Notes: generated by a model from the sequence alone, not told the origin. Positions 43,341 to 53,927 are shown, numbered from the stretch's first letter. The stretch is DNA of 64,000 nt from Persicitalea sp963803495 (GCA_963803495.1 CAWDMP010000002.1:4278001-4342000), one strand, 5' to 3'. Numbers and translations: made by a program.

Positions 43341-46300
43341 TTCCTGAATATCGCCCTCGTCGAGACCGTAGAGTTCATAGACCAGGCGGTCGATTTCACG
43401 CTGCTCGTTGGATTGGTAGTCGTAGCGTGGGTTTTGCTTTTGCTTGGTAATGATTTGCTGGACGCATTAGTACTTTAACGTTAACCTCCATCAGACTATA
43501 GGAAGTTCCATTACATCCCCTCTCTTAAGTATCTACGGTATGGTTCTGGAAGTTTTTAAATAAGTACTTTGCAACTTTTGATTCAGAACATACCCAAGTA
43601 GGCATTCTGTTACTGGTTCCACAACTATCGTCGAACTTGTCTTTTGACGAAATTGTACCAAATCCCAATCGAAAGGTAGGTGAATAAATGCCCGTGGGGG
43701 AGAAATGTAATCGTTTGTGAAAACCATTATCTCTATTTCGTAAAGCTGCTGCTAGTTTGCGCTAATCACCGGAATTAATTTTGTCAATTTCATCGTTTTC
43801 AATTTTCCTTTGAGCAATTGTAAGAGTTTGCAGTCTAGCGACTGCTCTTTCGGACCAATCAATAAAGTAATTTGGAGCAACAAAATAGTTTGGAAGCCAC
43901 CCTTCGTCTGTATCACTTTCGCCACCTTTATCGTAGGATATGAAAAACCTACCTTGATCATTTTCAGGATTTCTCCATTAAGTTTTTCCTCTGTACTAAG
44001 CTCTGAAAATTGTTCATCCTCAATAATAGATCGTAATCATTGATTTGTAGCCTTCTCCTTCGAGTACCTTCTGATATAGGTTGAATTGTCCCCTGTTGAG
44101 ATGCCTTGATTTACCTCTGCAATCTCCCCAAACTTCACTAGCGACAAGCTTTTACCATTCATCTCGACCGTCCGTAGCATAACGGTTATCTTCGGGCTGT
44201 TCGGGGTCGGGCGCATGACAATTCGGTAGGCGCGGCGGTATCGTTCATTAATTCGCAAATAGCCTCGGACTTGCCACAAAGATGGGTCGCAGGCTATTGG
44301 TAGCGATGAGGCTTTGCGGGTAGGCGTACACGGCGTAGTCGGGCGTGGCTTCACCCACGAAAGTTTCAAGGTTGAAGAGCAACTCACGAAACTGCGGGAT
44401 GTCTTTACGGGTAGAGATATTGGTGAGGTCGGCGGCGATCAGTTCCGCTGGTTTTGGTCTGCTTCCTTTGGGTAGGGCGAAGTGGCGACCGCGTGAGGGT
44501 AAAAATGCAGGGATTGACCACGGCCTTGAAACAGTCGGGATGCAGTCGAACTACCTTGTGCAGCCGTTGCGAAAGTACCATTTGGCGGAGTGGCAAATGG
44601 CTCTTGATGGTAAGCCAGGTATCGGACACGATATAGCAAAGTACCCCGCCGGGCCGCACCAGCTTGCGCAACGCCATGCTCATAAAAGTACCGTAGGAGT
44701 CGCGGCTTTTAAGGTCGTAGTGCTTCGTTAGCTCGGGAGATACCTTCACGCCGTAGGGCGGATTACCGATTACAATGTCGAAGCCCGCGTCGGCCTCGCC
44801 CGTCAGGATTTCATTGAAAAACAGGTGCCAGAGGAAATAGGGTTTTTCGTCGGCTTTTTCTTCCAGCGCCAGCAGTCTTTCGCGTTTAGCCAGCAACCTC
44901 CTTTCGCGTTGCTGCCACATTTCCAAACTACCCTGTAAGCGCTCGCGGGCCTTCGCCTGCCGCTGCCTCTTAGCCACCGAATCCTGTTCGGTGTCGGCAG
45001 GAATCAGGCTGAGTTCTTGTTCCTTCTCGCCAATAAATCGGCTGATCTGCTTATGCTCCAGTTCGATATTGTATTCAAGATTATCGTGAATAATCTTGTC
45101 GATCCGTTGCCTGACACGCTTTTTATCGATAAGTGTGGGATCGAAGTAGGTGTTCACGAGCTTTTTGAGATCATTCCTCTCTCGATCCGAAAGGTCGATG
45201 CGGGTCTGGGAACCCTTGCTCTGCCCAAAGAGATCGGTCTGGCCTCCTTCGACGATAGTAACGCTTTTTTGCTGAGACAGTACGTTATCGAGTGGAGTAC
45301 CCTCGAAGCTTTCCGTCAGCGAGTCGCCCTGCATAATCTTGTAGTCGAGGTTGGGCAGCGGGCTCGGCATTTCCTCGTCCACGATCAGCGACAGCCAAAA
45401 CCGCAGCCGAGCGATGTCCACCGCGCCCTTGTCGATGTCCACGCCGTAGATATTTTCGCGGATGATGCGGAGTTTTTCGGCGTGATAATTAAAGTCGCAG
45501 GGCTTGGTACGCCAACCGGAGAGCTTGCGCTTGAGGTCAAAGAGTTCCAACATTAGTACCATTGGGAAAGCACCTGACCCAATAGCCGGATCGCAGATGC
45601 GCACCGTGTCGAGCGCGTCGTAGATCGCATCGGCGTGGCTGTCAACTACTCTGGGGGTGGTATTGCGCTCGCCCTTGACGAACAGGTCGAGGTCACGTAA
45701 TCCTACCGGGTTAAGCGTGGGTTGTAGCTTGCGCCGCAGGTACAGGCTCAGGCTTTCGCGGCACATATAGTATACCACTTCTTTGGGCGTGTAAAAAGTA
45801 CCTTTGTCCTTATTGTCTTCGAGGAGATTTTCAAAAATTAGCCCCAGCATCTCGGGATCCACGCCTACCTCCTGGTCGATGGGCTTAGTTTCATCGATCG
45901 TGAAGTTGTAGCTACCCAGAAAATCCAGTAGTGCGCGAAAATCGGTAGTTCGGAAATTGACCGCCGTGGGTTCCTGTGCGTCGCGCTCAAACAAACCACC
46001 ATTGAGGAAAGGTACTTTCGTGACCCGCCCGTCGGCGAATGGAGTTTGGCCATCAATCAGGAAATGGTAGTTCGGGCGGTTGGGATTGTTGAGGGTCGCA
46101 AAAAAAAGCTGGGTAAGCGTATTTTGGTAAAAATCGTCGGGTTCGGAGCAATCCGTGAACAGATCGTTTACGAAGGCCCGACGTCCGTCGCGCCAGTTTT
46201 CATCGGTGGCACCCATCCACCCTTTTTTCTGCAAAAAGTACAGAAACACCAGCCGTCCCATGAGTTTCTTGACAAAATGGCTAATGGCGCGATCGGTTTG

Positions 46301-46982
46301 TTTGGTCTGCTCGTCAGGATCAGTCTCTTCCGCAAAGTAGGCTTCGAATTGCACCCGGTACTCCGATTGTTCCAGGTATTCGGTTAGGGAGGTGTAGTGC
46401 TGGTGGTACTGTTTAAAAAACTCGCCGGATATTTTCTCGACCGAAAACGCTTGAAGCAGGTGCTTTATTTCCAGCCCTTCAGCGTACTGCATTAGAATGT
46501 CAAAGCGTTCGATGGCCGTTTCGCAGGACTCATCGGGTCCGAAGACGTAGGTATAGCGGCGGGGCTGGGTTTCCTCTTTCAGTAGCTTGCCTTCATCGTC
46601 CCAGTAGGCTTGCTTAGAAATAAAGGACATCCGCCACTCGGGCGCATCGGCAGCGTAGTACACCGCCACGATACCGTCCAGAACACCGGGAATGACATCC
46701 TTATCAATCAGGTTCCGTAATCCCACACGATTTTTGGCTATGGAGCCACCGCCTGCTTTCAATTGCACGGTGTAGAAAGCCAATCAGTGAGCCGTCGGAC
46801 AGTTTCACTTCTCCAAACTGGGATATTTCTTTGGCAATATCCTGCTGTTCATTTGTCCAATGCTCCTTTTGGATAGGGCGAGAGAGGAAGTCGCGATTGG
46901 GAAAGATGGTATGGAGCAGACGCTTCCAGTTGGAGAGTTGGTAGTTCTGCCGGAAAGTGTCGCGAAGTTGCTGGGTGGTCAT
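42707..46982 (-). pseudogene. Eco57I-type adenine methyltransferase (type IIG-like) with C-terminal AlbA_2 domain, many frameshifts
   Basis: The gene begins at 46982 (TTQQLRDTFRQNYQLSNWKR), slips near 46770 and runs intact for about 790 codons (46783-44405). This part has the methyltransferase motif I CDPAIGSGAFPMVLMLEL, YGVDIDKGAVDIARLRFWLS and catalytic motif IV DIVIGNPPYG, which define N6-adenine methylases of the Eco57I class. The target-recognition part follows in pieces in different frames: GRHFALPKGSRPKPAELIAA, SLVKFGEIAEVNQGISTGDN, FFISYDKGGESDTDEGWLPN, RLHFSPTGIYSPTFRLGFGT and QQIITKQKQNPRYDYQSNEQ. The last runs on without a stop into the AlbA_2 region. At least seven breaks are visible. 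It is the second gene of a two-gene unit with the helicase. Confidence 0.75.
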
Positions 46983-47002
46983 ACGAGGGTAGAGGAGGTA
47001 CT

Positions 47003-50000
47003 TTAACCCGAAAAGGATTCGGAAATGATAATCTGGGGTTTGAGGAAGGGCAGTGGCTCCGTGGGCCGTGCACTATCCTCCGTACTGGCGTTGCTCTCCT
47101 GCAAGGGGTACTTGGCTAGTACTTCTACCAGATGGTTGTACCGCTCGATGGTGCGCCATTTTTCTTTTTGGGCAGTTTTGAGCAGCGCGTTCAGCTCGCG
47201 GGGTAGTTTCTGGAAGCGGCCCCGGGCAATGGCTTCCAGCGCGTCGTCAAACAGGGTTTGGTTTTCGGATGTGGCGAATTCGGTTTGGCGCATCGTCTTG
47301 ATGTACCCTAAAGCCCTTTGCTCATTGGGGCCGAATTTTACGGAAGTCTTGTCGGTGTGGATCGTGACGTACTCCTCTTCCCGAAACTGTCCCAGAGGCC
47401 AGCGTTACCTGCTCATAGTGCCGGGTGTGCAGTGGCACGCCCTTTTCGACCGTGGACGCCTTGAACTCGCGGGCTGCCTCCACAAAAGTGAGTTCCTCGA
47501 AACTACCATCGGGTTTGACAAAGTAAAATCCGTGGCGGTGCTTGTTGCGGATATAGGTGAGGGTACTGTCTTTCTTCACCGTTGACTTACGCCCCACCCT
47601 CGAACGAGCGGGCATCCGTTTGATTCGAGCGTAGTCTTCCTCATTCATTTCCTTGAACTCCCGCAGCCAGTTGAGCAGCATGAGCCGTTCGTCCTTATCT
47701 TCCTGGGGTACTCTTGCTAAACAATCCCCAAGTACCAAATTCTTCGTCGGAGGAATAGATTTGACTATCCTCGCCCAAGGCCGTGTGAAAGGCCTGCAGC
47801 TTCATGAATGCCTTCTTGTTGAGTTCGATGTCGCGGTCAGCCTGAGCGGTTGGGAAGAAATTATAGATAAAGATGGTTTCGCTCTGTGTCCCCACCCGAT
47901 TGACACGACCAATACGCTGCATAAGCCGCGTGGCGTTCCAGGGAATGTCATAGTTGACGATCACGTTGGCCCGGTGCAGGTTCACACCTTCGGCCAGCAC
48001 TTCGGTAGTGAGTACGATGTCATAGTCATTGCGCTGCTTGCTGAGTTCCAGATTGGCGTCGAAATTAGCCGCTACTACCTCTTCCCGGTCCGAGAGGTTG
48101 TCACCGTCCACTTCCAGAATACGGTACTTACCAACCATATTCTCGTGCAAGTAACGAATCGTCTCTTTCGACTCGGAAAACACCACGAGTTTGTGGTTAG
48201 GGTTGATGTCAGGCTTCAACAGTTCGGTATCAAGACGGTAGGCAAACTCATCGAGCTTAGGGTCAATATGCTCGAAAGCCTGCCACTCGGCCACCAGTTG
48301 ATCTGAGGAAGACCTGATCCTGTTCAATTAGTCGCCGGAACTCCGGGTCGAAGTCCTCCGCTAGATAGGTAGTGATGAGGTCAGGGTTTTCGTAGTTGGC
48401 TAACAATTCAAGCACCTCCTCATCAGTGTCTTGTGCCATAAATTCGCTGATGTCGATTGTACTTTTGGCTACCAGAAAAACCCGCCCCTTATCGAGCATA
48501 TCCAGCATGAGTTGATTTTTTGCCTGGTAGCGACGAAGTGACTGCAGGAAGGCGTGGAAACTACTGTCGATGCGCTTTACCAGGCGCGTCCTCATAATCA
48601 CGGCCAACTGCACCGAAAATATTTCACTCCTCTGATTATAGACCGGATCCCGTATCTCCTTCGGTAGGTACCGCCAGGGCTGGTAATAAGTATAGGTAAT
48701 GCCTACCTTGGGGAAGCTGATAAGTTGAAAGGTACGATCATACAGCTCGTTCAAGGCAGGATCAAGCTGGTACAGAATCTGGCGGGGCGCTTCAATTTCC
48801 GGGAAGTTGAGACCTTGCGCCTGAATATCTTCCCAATAGCGGGGCGTATCCCGGATATCCGTACGCGTACGCCGCACAATCACGGGTTCAAGTACTTTGT
48901 CGCGAATTTGATCGTAAATCTTCTTCACTCCCGCCTTAATCCTGACCCGGTCTTTTTCCTTCTTCCGCAGTTTTTCGTACTCATCGATGAGCGGACGAAA
49001 GAAATGTTGTATGTTCCCAACTTCCAGCGGTGACTGCTTGGCATCCAGAAACAGATAAAGCTGGTTACGGATATCTTCGGGTTTGTTGTTGAGCGGCGTG
49101 GCCGTCACCAGCATCACTTTCTTTCGGGTGCTACCGTCTTTAACATCAGGGCGGCGGCGGGGCGTTTTGCAAAGTTTTTGCAAGCTATGGAACATCTCGG
49201 AAGTATCAGTACGAAACTTGTGAGCTTCATCTACGATGATCAGATCGTAATTCTCCGGGTAGCGGATATGATGCAAACTACCGTTGGAAATCAAATCCAC
49301 ATTGATAAGTCCGAAGTCGTTGACCGTTTTCTCCCAGTTCTTACGCAGCACAGGCGGATGCACCACCAAAACTTTGGTGCGGTGATAACCATTGTAGTGG
49401 GAGTAACGCCGGGCGATCAGCGTAGCTACAATTGTTTTACCCAATCCCACTACGTCGCCCAAAATAAACCCGTCGAAATCTAGTAGTTTGCGGAAACCGT
49501 CTTGCACGGCATCGATCTGATAGGCCAGTTTTTTATAGCCCTTTGGCATATCTACATCCGGGTCGTATTCCACGCTTTTACCAAAGTACTCGATCAAAAA
49601 CTTGACGTATACCTCGAAAGGTGTAAAATGATCGTTAAGATAAGTTTCCGTACGCACGGGCAAAAGCGTGGCAGAAGCTACAGGTGTCCCTTCCTCCCAC
49701 AATTCCTCAAAGGTCTGCTGGGCGTACTTGACATCTTCATAGTCGCTCAATTGCACATTGAACTCAAAATTATTTTCTAGACCGCCCTCGGTAAGGTTGC
49801 TCGACCCCGAAATAACTGTTCCCCACCCTCCGTGCGAATGCTCCACCGCCTGACGGAAAATGTAGATTTTGGCATGAATCTTCTGAGAAGGATGGATACG
49901 GATTTGAATTTTTTCCTTCTCCACATCTTGAACAAACTCCAATATGCCTTCTTCGATATCGCGCCGATACTCAGAGCTTTGAACTTCTTTTTTTATCTTC

Positions 50001-50293
50001 TGAAAATATTCTTCGCGAATTTCGTGGGCTTTCAGGTTGAGTTCATAGCCTTTGACTGCAGCCTTTCGACTTAACTGGTCGAGATCCATCCCAACCATGA
50101 TTCTTATATTCTCTACCTCGGACAGTTCCTGACGAATTTTGAAATAGCCGGTAGCATAGAAATAACCCACTAAGGCATCGAAAAAGTGCACATCCAGATG
50201 CTCGAAAATCCCCTTGAATTTATTTAAAAGGGTATTTTCCTTTTTATTAGTAAAAAACTTAGAAGATTTGAGCAGAACGGGATATTCTACCAT
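47003..50293 (-). pseudogene. PLD-nuclease/SF2 (SNF2-like) helicase protein, three frameshifts
   Basis: The start is ATG 50293. The N-terminal 200 residues are a phospholipase D-like nuclease domain: HAKIYIF and SGSSNLTEGGLENNFE carry the HxK and Asn/Glu elements. Then come helicase motifs DVVGLGKTIVATLIARRY (Walker A), IIVDEAHKFR (DEAH box) and TATPLNNKP. After a slip near 48300 the second RecA domain reads TTEVLAEGVNLHRANVIVNY and MQRIGRVNRVGTQSE; two more slips (near 47720 and 47390) divide the C-terminal part. Total about 1,096 residues. Helicase plus nuclease next to a methyltransferase, 20 bases apart, is typical of restriction-like phage defence. Confidence 0.78.
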
Positions 50294-50375
50294 AATTGTA
50301 AAAGAAGATATTAGCAGAGTAAACTAAGGTTTGTATTATCAACCAGGCAAAAATACCATTATTAGGTAGCAATAC

Positions 50376-50419
50376 CCTAGGTATTTAATATGAATATCCT
50401 AGGAAGAGGGCTAAATTTG
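50376..50419 (+). promoter_or_regulatory. candidate promoter with CCTAGG inverted repeat
   Basis: TAAATTTG (50412-50419) is an exact TAnnTTTG -7 box about 53 bases before the methyltransferase start. CCTAGGTAT (50376-50384) and ATATCCTAGG (50394-50403) form an inverted repeat just upstream, over the expected -33 region, and could be an operator. This gap is shared with the divergent helicase gene. Confidence 0.4.
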
Positions 50420-50471
50420 GCACAGAACATCCTAGTCACGCACCTTGCCGCCCTTTTTCTTACGCTTAGCA

Positions 50472-51203
50472 ATGACCCAACAAAATTCCCGCTCCACGCT
50501 CTTCCTCATTCCCACCGTTCTGGCCGAAGGTACAGCGGCCGCGGTACTCAGTCCGCAGGTACTCGACGTCATCGCCAATCTGGACTACTTCTTTGCCGAA
50601 GAGCTCCGCACGGCCCGGCGGTTCGTGAGCGGGCTGCGGCTGGGCCGGGTTATCGAAGACCTCACTTTTCACGAGTTGAACAAGAAGACTCGTGAGGGCG
50701 CGGTGGCGGCACATCTTCGTGCGTTGCCCGCCGGTGCCGACATCGGCGTACTATCTGAAGCGGGCTGCCCCGGCGTAGCCGACCCCGGTGCGGTGGCGGT
50801 GCGGCTGGCGCACGACATGGGCATGAAGGTAGTACCCCTGGTGGGGCCGTCGAGCATTTTGCTGGCGCTGATGGCCTCGGGATTGAGCGGGCAGTCGTTT
50901 GCTTTTCACGGGTATCTGCCCATCGACAAGGTGGCGCGGCGCAAAGCGTTGCTATTTTTGGAAAAGGACGCCCGGGAATTTGGCCAGACCCAGATATTTA
51001 TGGAAACGCCCTTTCGCAACAACCATATGATGGAGACATTGCTCGAAGCCTGCCAACCCGATACGCTACTTTGCGTAGCCAGTAATCTCACTGCCTCAGA
51101 TGAGTACGTAAAAACGCAATCTGTCCAACAGTGGCGCATTCAGGCAAGATCCAACTACAAGCTTGACCTTCACAAGCAACCTACGGTATTTTTGCTGGGG
51201 TAA
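50472..51203 (+). CDS. SAM-dependent methyltransferase, tetrapyrrole methylase / RsmI-like
   Basis: 243 residues from ATG 50472. The fold is that of the tetrapyrrole (corrin/porphyrin) methylases; LSEAGCPGVADPGAVAV and PLVGPSSILLALMASGLSGQ match RsmI (the 16S rRNA C1402 2'-O-methyltransferase) and its paralog. The N-terminus lacks the usual TPIGN opening and reads LFLIPTVLAEG, placing it in the second RsmI-like subgroup common in Bacteroidota. The exact substrate is unclear. It stands alone next to the defence module and looks intact. Confidence 0.85.
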   Translation: MTQQNSRSTLFLIPTVLAEGTAAAVLSPQVLDVIANLDYFFAEELRTARRFVSGLRLGRVIEDLTFHELNKKTREGAVAAHLRALPAGADIGVLSEAGCPGVADPGAVAVRLAHDMGMKVVPLVGPSSILLALMASGLSGQSFAFHGYLPIDKVARRKALLFLEKDAREFGQTQIFMETPFRNNHMMETLLEACQPDTLLCVASNLTASDEYVKTQSVQQWRIQARSNYKLDLHKQPTVFLLG

Positions 51204-51259
51204 TTCCTGTTGGTGAGGCGTCCTGAATCGTTCCCAATTTGGGGAGATCATCTGGGTCG

Positions 51260-51290
51260 TTTCCCAATAAATAGCGCCGTTTTATTTTTG
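51260..51290 (+). promoter_or_regulatory. Bacteroidota-type promoter of the stress-protein gene
   Basis: TATTTTTG at 51283-51290 matches the -7 box TAnnTTTG exactly, and TTTC (51260-51263), near the -33 TTTG, lies 19 bases upstream. The leader is about 65 bases and contains a TTATTATCCACTATCAC stretch like the S23 arms. Confidence 0.5.
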
Positions 51291-51359
51291 GAATGATTGT
51301 TTACATGTGTTGAGATAATAAGTTATTATTATCCACTATCACAAAAAAATACAAGCATT

Positions 51360-51974
51360 ATGGACAATTTCACAGATAAAGACAAACTGCACGGCACGAC
51401 CCAACTCGATGACAAGACGGGTACCATTACCGGTGTGTTCCACGATAAGGATGATGCCGAGAAAGCCTACAATTCACTGATCGACCGCGGTTATGCCCGC
51501 GAGGACATCTCAGTATTGATGTCGGACGAAACCCGCGAAAGTAATTTTAAGCATGTAGATGCAGAAGATCGCTCTGAACTGGGTGATAAGGCCATGGAAG
51601 GCGCGGGCGTAGGTTCGGCCATCGGTGGAACAGCCGGTGCTATCATCGGAGCTATCGCGGCCATCGGAACTGCCATCGCTATTCCGGGACTTGGCTTGGT
51701 TATCGCCGGACCCATCGCAGCCGGTTTGGCCGGTGCTGGTGCAGGCGGACTCACAGGTGGTATCATCGGTGCCTTGGTTGGCTCGGGTATCCCCGAAGAG
51801 CAGGCTGCCGTGTACAAGCAAAGTCTCGAAAATGGCGGAATCGTAGTAGGCGTGAAAGCGCGCACGATGGACGAAGGTACTGCCATTACGGATGAGTGGA
51901 GAACCTTTAAGGGTCGTAATATTCATACTGGCTGGGAGTCGAACAATTGGACCGATACCCGTCATCAGTACTAG
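51360..51974 (+). CDS. YflT-like general stress protein with glycine-zipper membrane region
   Basis: 204 residues from ATG 51360. Residues about 20-60 (GVFHDKDDAEKAYNSLIDRG) form the small ferredoxin-like YflT/general-stress-17M domain. The middle (about residues 80-145) is a Gly/Ala/Ile-rich glycine zipper of some 65 residues, likely to associate with a membrane. It then returns to a second half domain (VYKQSLENGGIVVGVKAR). Bacillus relatives are heat- and stress-induced; the molecular function is not known. It has its own promoter and terminator. Confidence 0.83.
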   Translation: MDNFTDKDKLHGTTQLDDKTGTITGVFHDKDDAEKAYNSLIDRGYAREDISVLMSDETRESNFKHVDAEDRSELGDKAMEGAGVGSAIGGTAGAIIGAIAAIGTAIAIPGLGLVIAGPIAAGLAGAGAGGLTGGIIGALVGSGIPEEQAAVYKQSLENGGIVVGVKARTMDEGTAITDEWRTFKGRNIHTGWESNNWTDTRHQY

Positions 51975-52007
51975 AAAACGTCTGAACGCTCAGCAAAGTG
52001 GTTCTTG

Positions 52008-52047
52008 AAGAAATCCCCCGTCAGCCGACGGGGGATTTCTTGTTTTA
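52008..52047 (+). terminator. rho-independent terminator
   Basis: A perfect 15-bp stem, 52008-52022 against 52027-52041, with a 4-base loop AGCC and a TTGTTTTA tail, ends the stress-protein transcript. Confidence 0.9.
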
Positions 52048-52110
52048 CTACCCGACCGAGTCCTTTTCCGATCTGTTGCTTACCTTCGCCGTTCAATCCA
52101 TTCTTGTTTC

Positions 52111-52749
52111 ATGATTCAGATAAAGTCCTTCACCTTCGGTTCCTTCGCCGAAAATACCTACATCCTGTACGACGAAACCAGGGAGGCAATTATTGTTGAC
52201 CCCGGTGCGTACGAAACACAGGAGCACCAGCAAATCCTGGATTTCGTCAAAACCAATGCCCTCAAGCCCGTCGGGATTTACAATACCCACGCCCACATCG
52301 ACCATGTACTGGGGGTTGAAAGAATCAAGACGCACTACGCCATCCCGTTCGCGCTGCATCGGCTGGACGAGCCTCTGCTCAAAGCCGTCAAAACCTACGC
52401 GCCCAACTATGGCTTCCCGGCTTTTGCCGAACCCGCCGTGGAGCGTTGGCTGGAGGCGGGCGATACCGTCTCGTTTGGGAATTCCGTACTCAGAGTGATT
52501 TTCGTACCGGGTCACGCGCCGGGCCACGTGGCATTCGTGAGCGACGATCGACGGTTCGTAATCGGTGGGGATGTGCTCTTCCGGCAGAGCATCGGCCGCA
52601 CCGACCTGCCGGGTGGTAGTATGGCTACGCTGCTCGACAGCATCCGCACACAATTGTTCACGCTGCCCGACGACTACACCGTCTACGCCGGACACATGGA
52701 GCCAACCACTATCGGATTCGAGAAAAAGCACAATCCGTTTCTTACGTAA
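52111..52749 (+). CDS. MBL-fold metallo-hydrolase (glyoxalase II-like)
   Basis: 212 residues. The zinc motif THAHIDH (residues about 57-63) corresponds to the metallo-beta-lactamase HxHxDH, with further ligands in VPGHAPGHV, GGDVLF and the late YAGHMEPTT. The length and pattern match the YcbL / glyoxalase II-like group, which hydrolyse thioesters such as S-lactoylglutathione analogues; the substrate is not proven. It is followed after 12 bases by pssA. Confidence 0.9.
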   Translation: MIQIKSFTFGSFAENTYILYDETREAIIVDPGAYETQEHQQILDFVKTNALKPVGIYNTHAHIDHVLGVERIKTHYAIPFALHRLDEPLLKAVKTYAPNYGFPAFAEPAVERWLEAGDTVSFGNSVLRVIFVPGHAPGHVAFVSDDRRFVIGGDVLFRQSIGRTDLPGGSMATLLDSIRTQLFTLPDDYTVYAGHMEPTTIGFEKKHNPFLT

Positions 52750-52761
52750 ATCGTCCCACCC

Positions 52762-53463
52762 ATGAAACGCCATATTCCCAACGCCCTCACCTGCGCCAAT
52801 CTTTTCTGTGGCTGTGTGGGAATCGTAGAGGTATTCCACAACAACATGCTGCTTTCGTGCGCCTTGATTGGGCTGGCGGCGGTATTCGATTTTTTCGACG
52901 GATTTGCGGCGCGAATGCTCAAAGTCAGTTCGCCCATCGGCAAAGAACTTGATTCACTGGCCGATATGGTGACGTTCGGCCTACTGCCCGCCGTTATCGT
53001 GTACCAGCTGTTGGTGCGATCTGTCCCGGGAATCGAGCACTTATGGATTCCTAACTTGGCATTTTTAATCGCGATTTGCTCGGCTCTCCGGCTGGCTAAG
53101 TTCAACATCGATCCGAGGCAGAGCGATTCTTTCATTGGCGTCCCGACGCCCGCCAATGCGTTGCTCATAGCCTCTCTGCCTTTTATCTTACGCAATCACC
53201 CTACCTGGGAGCCGATCATCGTCAACACGACCAATCTACTGATTTTCTCAGCGATTATGTCATTTCTGCTAGTGGCAGAATTGCCACTTTTTGCCCTGAA
53301 ATTTAAATCCTTCGGCTGGGCGGGTAACGAGGTGCGCTACGGGTTTTTGTTGGTGTCCCTGCTGCTTTTAGTTCTGCTGGGTTTTGTGGCGGTACCCCTG
53401 GTCGTGGCGCTGTACGTACTACTGAGTGCGGGGATAGCGCTCACGAAAAGGACGAGAGCATAG
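52762..53463 (+). CDS. pssA: CDP-diacylglycerol--serine O-phosphatidyltransferase
   Basis: 233 residues with several membrane helices. The CDP-alcohol phosphatidyltransferase motif DG(x)2AR(x)8G(x)3D(x)3D is present as DGFAARMLKVSSPIGKELDS followed by LAD. The enzyme makes phosphatidylserine, the precursor of phosphatidylethanolamine, in the inner membrane. The N-terminus RHIPNALTCANLFCGCVGI is typical of the Bacteroidota and Gram-positive type. It follows the MBL gene closely on the same strand. Confidence 0.93.
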   Translation: MKRHIPNALTCANLFCGCVGIVEVFHNNMLLSCALIGLAAVFDFFDGFAARMLKVSSPIGKELDSLADMVTFGLLPAVIVYQLLVRSVPGIEHLWIPNLAFLIAICSALRLAKFNIDPRQSDSFIGVPTPANALLIASLPFILRNHPTWEPIIVNTTNLLIFSAIMSFLLVAELPLFALKFKSFGWAGNEVRYGFLLVSLLLLVLLGFVAVPLVVALYVLLSAGIALTKRTRA

Positions 53464-53573
53464 GTTGTCCGAAGTACAAGCAGCCCTCCGAAAATAGTAT
53501 ACATCAATTTTCGATGATGAGGATAGTTAATCTTCTGAATTAGATTGTATTACAAAGAACTAAAACCCTCAAT

Positions 53574-53628
53574 CCAATAATGGGTACTTACCCATTATTG
53601 GTAAGCCCTACATTTTATTGCATTTTTG
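53574..53628 (+). promoter_or_regulatory. 28-bp palindrome overlapping a candidate purS promoter
   Basis: CCAATAATGGGTA (53574-53586) and its exact reverse complement (53589-53601) are separated by 2 bases. The right half contains the TTG (53598-53600) that is spaced 20 bases from CATTTTTG (53621-53628), close to the Bacteroidota -7 box. The dyad overlaps the -33 region, as an operator would. There is no T-run, so a terminator is less likely. Confidence 0.5.
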
Positions 53629-53675
53629 CAGTTCCAACCTTTGTTTTAAAACCGACTAAACGCACCACGCTCACC

Positions 53676-53927
53676 ATGCAATTCGCCGCCGCCATCAACA
53701 TCATGCCCATCAAGGAGATTCTGGACCCCCAGGGCAAAGCCGTCAAATTGGGCCTGCACAACCTGGGCATCGATCAGGTCGACGATGTACGCATTGGCAA
53801 GCACATTACCATCCGACTCGAAGCCGCTGATGCCAGCGAGGCGGAAGCCAAGGTGAAAACGGCCTGTGAAAAGCTACTCGCCAATCTCATCATGGAAGAG
53901 TTCACTTTTGAGGTTCAGCCCGTTTAG
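53676..53927 (+). CDS. purS: phosphoribosylformylglycinamidine synthase subunit PurS
   Basis: 83 residues from ATG 53676. PurS is the small bridging subunit that joins PurL and PurQ in the fourth step of purine synthesis. The pattern NIMPIKEILDPQGKAVKLGL is the family signature, and the end NLIMEEFTFEV is usual. An upstream ATG at 53580 is rejected because it adds 32 unrelated residues and covers the promoter dyad. No purL or purQ gene is adjacent, so the subunits are dispersed here. Confidence 0.9.
   Translation: MQFAAAINIMPIKEILDPQGKAVKLGLHNLGIDQVDDVRIGKHITIRLEAADASEAEAKVKTACEKLLANLIMEEFTFEVQPV

Noticed and set aside
42707..50293. DISARM or BREX assignment for the helicase/methyltransferase pair
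   Set aside because: No DUF1998 (DrmB), DrmA, PglZ or BrxC-type gene is adjacent; the PglZ domain in the window belongs to PorX, far away.
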